Shown here in pieces: positions 6,749 through 9,485 of a stretch of 9,485 nt of DNA. Position numbers and translations under genes: made by a program. Below the pieces are notes generated by a model, which was not told the origin of the DNA, did not search any database, and was given only the letters and a program-made list of their open reading frames with translations. Each line of letters begins with the position of its first letter. Position 1 is the first letter of the stretch. The stretch lies in assembly GCA_002369175.1 (NCBI GenBank), contig DFES01000170.1, forward strand, positions 6,294 to 15,778, in the 5' to 3' direction. The stretch is from Selenomonadaceae bacterium UBA3796 (GTDB taxonomy: Bacteria > Bacillota > Negativicutes > Selenomonadales > Selenomonadaceae).

Positions 6749-7411
6749 TCATCCATTGCTTTCCTGATATTGTCTGTAATTTTTTATAATGCAAATAGGC
6801 GTCTTCTGGGACGCATTGCCGAAGGGATTATCAATGAGAAGCTGCGCTGCAAGCTCTCCATTGAGTCCCTTGCTCACCCCCACCACCCGGGAACGCTTGA
6901 GATCATTGACATCAGCAATCATTGCGCCGAAGCAGCCCATGCGCTCCCGGATGCGGCCTGCCACATCATCCGGATCCTTGGGGCCGTAGACGATGCACTT
7001 GTCAAAGGGGGGCATGGTTCCCGTTACGTCATCAATAAGGGCTGCCTGCTCACCGCCCCACTTGTAGAAAAGCCCGGACTGTCCCAGAAGTTTTCCCAGG
7101 AAGCCCGCAAACAGGGCAAGAGCAACCCGCCATTTCCCCTCTGCATCCATGAGAGACTGCATGCCGTGAGGACTTGCAAGACTCCCGTAATCCGGAATAA
7201 AGCGGCAGCAAAACTGCGCCACACGCGTAATCTTCAAGTCCTCCGGCCGCACGAAACGTCCCTGGGTAATCGCCACAACGCTCTCCGCACAGCAGACGAT
7301 ATCATCCGGCCCAACATTTTTTCTCGTATAATGCTCGATGCTGTCAACAATGTCATCCTTGTCCGTCAGAATGCGAGTCGGCACCGGTATCAATTCCATT
7401 TCCGCCATCAT
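6749..7411 (-). CDS. CofE-like (F420-0:glutamate ligase fold) protein of unknown function
   Basis: This 220-residue protein resembles the F420-ligase-like family (Pfam F420_ligase) that I recall in many Firmicutes. The family-like features are an N-terminal IVCCAESVVAITQGR block (38-52), a central EQAALIDDVTGTMPPFDK block (121-138), DVNDLK (167-172) and a closing LLIDNPFGNASQKTPI block (191-206). True CofE/FbiB enzymes add glutamate to coenzyme F420 and carry a GIDxSN metal motif, which I do not see here. No other F420 gene is present, so an F420 role is doubtful. Two adjacent ATGs are possible: AGGAGG lies 4 bases from 7411 and 7 bases from 7408, and the second may be the real start. The ribosome binding site overlaps the TGA of the preceding gene, which implies coupling. 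It follows a membrane protein and a thioesterase in one operon. Family assignment is fairly sure; function is unknown. Confidence 0.75.
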   Translation of the reverse strand: MMAEMELIPVPTRILTDKDDIVDSIEHYTRKNVGPDDIVCCAESVVAITQGRFVRPEDLKITRVAQFCCRFIPDYGSLASPHGMQSLMDAEGKWRVALALFAGFLGKLLGQSGLFYKWGGEQAALIDDVTGTMPPFDKCIVYGPKDPDDVAGRIRERMGCFGAMIADVNDLKRSRVVGVSKGLNGELAAQLLIDNPFGNASQKTPICIIKNYRQYQESNG

Positions 7412-7420
7412 CCCGCCTCC

Positions 7421-7972
7421 TCAATCCTTCACCAGTTTCGCGCCTGCAAGGGCAGCGATTTCTTCTGCCGGCAAGACCACGCGTATCTTGCGATAGCGCC
7501 ATGGCTTGCGCCCTACTTCCTGCCAAATGAGCTCCAAGGGCAGATCCACCATATGCGCCAGTGCTTCCTTGAGGGTTTTGCCCTTGCGGGCGGTGAGGCG
7601 GACTTTCATGAGAATGTTCATGCAATCGCCCGCCGTCCCGGTCTGCTGGACAAGCACGGCTTCGAAGTAATCGTCCTCACGGGGGAAACCCTCCCGCTCC
7701 GCCTTGCCTCGAACCTCGATTCCATCGTACTGCTCATAAGGAAGCTGCGAGCGCACCATCGCATCCATGATCGTTGCACACTGCTTCCCCTCATTGACGA
7801 ATTCCACTTTCGTGGAAAGAACCATGCTATCTTCTGTCTGCTCCTCCAGAACCAATGGCGTCCTGCCTTCCGGATGGGGCACAAGATGCGCCAGTCCCAC
7901 AGCATGAAAATAAAGCTTCACCACGATGAAGCAAAGGATTGCCAATCCAAGGATTCCATACAATACAAACAA
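7421..7972 (-). CDS. Unknown single-pass membrane protein (TTG start)
   Basis: I do not recognise this family. From the TTG at 7972 it is 183 residues. A hydrophobic segment (about residues 2-22) is followed by H23 and the rest of a soluble, charged domain, so it is probably anchored by one N-terminal helix. There is no lipobox or clear signal-peptidase site. The soluble part has a VEFVNEGKQCATIMD stretch (56-70), a basic stretch RKGK (129-132) and WRYRKIRVVLP (158-168). Its pattern of short beta-like strands could suit a beta-sandwich, which is speculation. Cysteines are C14, C65 and C117. The TTG is chosen because AGGAGG lies 7 bases upstream and overlaps the TAG of the thioesterase gene. 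It ends 9 bases before the CofE-like ATG. The tight packing suggests joint action with those neighbours. Confidence 0.75.
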   Translation of the reverse strand: MFVLYGILGLAILCFIVVKLYFHAVGLAHLVPHPEGRTPLVLEEQTEDSMVLSTKVEFVNEGKQCATIMDAMVRSQLPYEQYDGIEVRGKAEREGFPREDDYFEAVLVQQTGTAGDCMNILMKVRLTARKGKTLKEALAHMVDLPLELIWQEVGRKPWRYRKIRVVLPAEEIAALAGAKLVKD

Positions 7973-7983
7973 AACAATGCCTC

Positions 7984-8424
7984 CTAAACGCTTTTCTCTT
8001 CTCTCTGTGCCTTCTCCGCCTCCATGGCTGCTTCCAGCTTCAGATAGTACTTGTCGGAAAGCCGGGTAATGCGTCCTGTCTCCCTGCTAGTATAGACATT
8101 CTGCGTATGCCCCGTCACAAGAACCGTGCCATCGGATTTTCGGAGGACACGGTAGTCAAAAACCATCTTGACCCGCGTCAAAGCCGCCGCCGTAGTCTCA
8201 ATGATCAGGTCATCGTCGTAGTATCCGGGGGACAGATATTTCGCCTGAACATCCGTGATGGGAAAAACAAAACCGTCCTCCATCATGTCATTCAAGGTGA
8301 TGCCTATGGAGCGCAAGTATTCCACCCTGCCAATCTCAAACCATCGGATGTAGTTTGCATGATGAACTACCGCCATGGCATCCGTATCGTAGAAATTCAC
8401 CCGGTATTCCGCCGTCACTGACAA
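7984..8424 (-). CDS. YbgC/4HBT-family acyl-CoA thioesterase (TTG start)
   Basis: This is a single hot-dog-fold thioesterase, 146 residues from the TTG at 8424, which hydrolyses an acyl-CoA or acyl-carrier-protein thioester; the substrate cannot be read from sequence. The family signature YDTDAMAVVHHANYIRWFE covers residues 12-30. D15 aligns with the catalytic aspartate (D17) of Pseudomonas 4-hydroxybenzoyl-CoA thioesterase, and HHAN starts the hot-dog helix. The TTG is preferred over an in-frame GTG at 8448 because AGGAGG lies 7 bases upstream of it, and because the mapped promoter would start transcription near 8448. It is the first gene of a tightly packed operon, followed with overlapping signals by the unknown membrane protein. 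YbgC relatives elsewhere sit with Tol-Pal genes, which are absent here. Confidence 0.88.
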   Translation of the reverse strand: MSVTAEYRVNFYDTDAMAVVHHANYIRWFEIGRVEYLRSIGITLNDMMEDGFVFPITDVQAKYLSPGYYDDDLIIETTAAALTRVKMVFDYRVLRKSDGTVLVTGHTQNVYTSRETGRITRLSDKYYLKLEAAMEAEKAQREEKSV

Positions 8425-8454
8425 CTGGATCCCTCCTCTGTAAAACACTTTTCT

Positions 8455-8483
8455 AGCCTATTCCAATCGAGCGGCAAAGTCAA
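8455..8483 (-). promoter_or_regulatory. Promoter of the thioesterase operon
   Basis: The -35 box TTGACT (8478-8483, five of six consensus bases) and a -10 box TAGGCT (8455-8460) are separated by exactly 17 bases. Transcription would start near 8448, giving a leader of about 25 bases that contains AGGAGG and the TTG start. It lies 18 bases after the murI stop with no terminator between, so read-through from murI is also possible. The -10 is weak, matching three of six bases. Confidence 0.6.
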
Positions 8484-8501
8484 GTATTTTTGTAGTCGAT
8501 T

Positions 8502-9284
8502 TCATCGGATATCGTACATTGCATCCAATCGTTTCAGATAGGCTTGCAGCCGTTCCAGCTCCGCAGGATCTTTCACCAGCCGCCCCGAGTAGCAATACTC
8601 CACCGAAAACTCCTGCTTTTCCAGCAGGTTCCTGCCCCGCAGCTGGCGGATGAGCTCCCGCACCGTCCCTTCATTTCCATCCACGAAATGTACATTCTCC
8701 GGCAGTATCTCCCGGAAAGTATCCTTGAAATAATTAAAATGGGTGCACCCAAGCACCAAGGCGGAATACTGTGAAAAATCATAAGGAGCCATTTGATCCC
8801 GCAAGTACGAGGTCACATCCTCCGATCGGAACTCCGCCCGCTCCGCGAATTCCACCAAGCGCGGCAACGGCAGGAGATCCACAAGGTGTTCCCTGTCCAC
8901 ATGCTCAATGAGAACCTGCATCTTCTTTCCCTTCACCGTGATGGGCGTTGCCACCACCAGGACGCGATGCTCCCCATCCCTGTCCAAGGCCAGCTTCGCC
9001 GCAGGCTCCATGCCAATGATGGGAATATCGTAGATGCTCCGCATCTCTTCCACAGCCACGCTGGTTGCCGTATTACAGGCTGTGACAATGGCTTTTACGC
9101 CCTCGTCCACGAGAAAATCAAAGGCCTCCTTCACGAACTTCACGATCTGCTCCTTGGGTTTCACACCATAAGGAACATGATCCTCATCCGCAAAGAAGAT
9201 AAACTGCTCCTCAGGAAGCACCCTCATAGCATGATGGAGCACCGTAAGGCCGCCAATCCCCGAATCAAAAAAAGCAATCTTCAT
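8502..9284 (-). CDS. murI: Glutamate racemase
   Basis: This enzyme converts L-glutamate to D-glutamate for peptidoglycan synthesis in the cytoplasm without a cofactor. From the ATG at 9284 it is 260 residues. Motifs in order are FDSGIGGLTVL (6-16) with D7 and S8, VPYG (37-40), ACNTATS (69-75) with catalytic C70, IGMEPA (90-95), and LGCTHF (178-183) with the second catalytic cysteine C180 and H182. The family usually has proline after GCTHF/Y; here it is asparagine (GCTHFN), a mild deviation that leaves the catalytic pair intact. A longer frame to 9314 from a TTG is rejected because family proteins begin at MKIAFFDSG. The ribosome binding site is a G-rich run and not a clean AGGAGG. It has its own promoter, divergent from tRNA-Ser. 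Confidence 0.95.
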   Translation of the reverse strand: MKIAFFDSGIGGLTVLHHAMRVLPEEQFIFFADEDHVPYGVKPKEQIVKFVKEAFDFLVDEGVKAIVTACNTATSVAVEEMRSIYDIPIIGMEPAAKLALDRDGEHRVLVVATPITVKGKKMQVLIEHVDREHLVDLLPLPRLVEFAERAEFRSEDVTSYLRDQMAPYDFSQYSALVLGCTHFNYFKDTFREILPENVHFVDGNEGTVRELIRQLRGRNLLEKQEFSVEYCYSGRLVKDPAELERLQAYLKRLDAMYDIR

Positions 9285-9316
9285 CCCATCAACCCCCGCC
9301 CACAAAATTCCCAAAC

Positions 9317-9346
9317 ATTATAACGCAATTGTTCAAATTTTGCCAG
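9317..9346 (-). promoter_or_regulatory. Promoter of murI
   Basis: The minus strand carries a perfect TATAAT (9317-9322). The best -35 words are CTGGCA (18-base spacing, four of six matches) or TGGCAA (17-base spacing, three of six), both inside the TTTTGCC/GGCAAAA inverted repeat. Transcription would start near 9310, about 25 bases before the ATG. The weak -35 buried in a palindrome suggests that a regulator could act here. Confidence 0.6.
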
Positions 9347-9401
9347 AGGCAAAACGTTCTTGCCGACGTTTCGACGCGGTCATCTCGTCATAACGCAATT
9401 G
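9320..9401. repeat. 12-base direct repeat shared by the murI and tRNA-Ser promoters
   Basis: The word ATAACGCAATTG occurs at 9320-9331 and again at 9390-9401, 70 bases apart. The first copy overlaps the -10 box of murI (minus strand). The second overlaps the first bases of the tRNA -35 box (plus strand). It may be a shared regulator site or the trace of a local duplication. Confidence 0.5.
9338..9354. repeat. Perfect inverted repeat overlapping the murI -35 region
   Basis: TTTTGCC (9338-9344) and GGCAAAA (9348-9354) form a perfect 7-base inverted repeat around AGA. Its position over the -35 region of murI suits an operator. As RNA it could be a small hairpin, but no T run follows on either strand, so it is a poor terminator. 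Confidence 0.55.
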
Positions 9402-9427
9402 ACATACACATTTTCATTTGCTATACT
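9399..9427 (+). promoter_or_regulatory. Promoter of tRNA-Ser
   Basis: A consensus TTGACA (9399-9404) and TATACT (9422-9427, five of six) are separated by exactly 17 bases. The predicted start is near 9434, giving a leader of about 10 bases before the tRNA at 9445. This is the strongest promoter in the window, as expected for a stable RNA gene. Confidence 0.85.
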
Positions 9428-9444
9428 GTGCATGGAACACATAT

Positions 9445-9485
9445 GGAGAGGTGTCCGAGTGGTTTAAGGAGCCGGTCTTGAAAAC
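9445..9485 (+). tRNA. tRNA-Ser, anticodon UGA (partial, cut at the right edge)
   Basis: The 5' half of a serine tRNA is visible. It has the acceptor strand GGAGAGG, then TG, a D arm with TCC pairing GGA around GAGTGGTTTAA, and the anticodon arm CCGGT-CTTGAAA-AC. The anticodon TGA is at 9479-9481, reading UCA and other UCN serine codons. The sequence closely follows the E. coli tRNA-Ser(UGA) pattern. The window stops two bases into the 3' side of the anticodon stem, so the long variable arm and the T arm are outside. It is the only plus-strand gene. Confidence 0.93.

Noticed and set aside
4822..7987. Long plus-strand open frames opposite yfcE/rdgB/rph and the CofE-like/membrane protein genes (4822-6132 and 6653-7987)
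   Set aside because: They lie across clearly real minus-strand genes and their junctions, give low-complexity His/Arg/Pro-rich translations, and lack start signals.
9338..9354. Intrinsic terminator between murI and tRNA-Ser
   Set aside because: The stem is good, but no T run follows on either strand, and the position upstream of both genes gives no transcript to end.
1..9485. Mobile element, prophage, CRISPR or defence island, including integration at the tRNA-Ser
   Set aside because: There is no integrase, transposase, spaced repeat array or attachment-site duplication in the window. The tRNA is cut by the edge, so integration downstream of it cannot be assessed.

Overview
The window looks like ordinary core chromosome from an anaerobic, low-GC-lineage bacterium (Firmicutes/Bacillota), most plausibly a member of the Negativicutes such as a Selenomonas or Mitsuokella relative. 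This placement is inference. It rests on Bacillus-type succinate dehydrogenase/fumarate reductase subunits, a two-subunit class I fumarase, strong AGGAGG-type ribosome binding sites, repeated TTG starts, and the order rph-rdgB-yfcE also found in Bacillus (rph-ysnA-ysnB). All twelve protein genes lie on the minus strand. The only plus-strand gene is a tRNA-Ser cut by the right edge. I see no insertion sequence, phage gene, CRISPR array or defence system.

Layout, read in the direction of transcription (right to left). At 9285-9444 is a divergent promoter region between tRNA-Ser(UGA) (plus) and murI (minus). murI (8502-9284) encodes glutamate racemase for cell-wall D-glutamate. A promoter just after the murI stop drives a tightly packed set: a YbgC-like acyl-CoA thioesterase (7984-8424), an unknown single-pass membrane protein (7421-7972), and a CofE-like protein (6749-7411). 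The second and third genes each have a ribosome binding site that overlaps the stop codon of the gene before. A long stem-loop (6700-6739) then separates these from rph (RNase PH), rdgB (house-cleaning XTP/dITP pyrophosphatase) and a YfcE-family phosphodiesterase. A run of ten T's on the transcribed strand and a weak hairpin (4729-4750) follow.

The left half is one operon: fumarase alpha, fumarase beta, sdhC, sdhA, sdhB, with gaps of 18 to 55 bases. sdhB runs off the left edge. Together these five genes interconvert malate, fumarate and succinate, with electrons passing to or from membrane quinone through a di-heme cytochrome b. In a fermenting anaerobe the likely direction is fumarate reduction towards succinate or propionate, but sequence alone cannot decide this.

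The least ordinary part is the three-gene block between murI and rph: the thioesterase, the unrecognised membrane protein, and a CofE-like protein that lacks the motif expected of true F420 ligases. I did not find a clearly new biological system; the rest is housekeeping.
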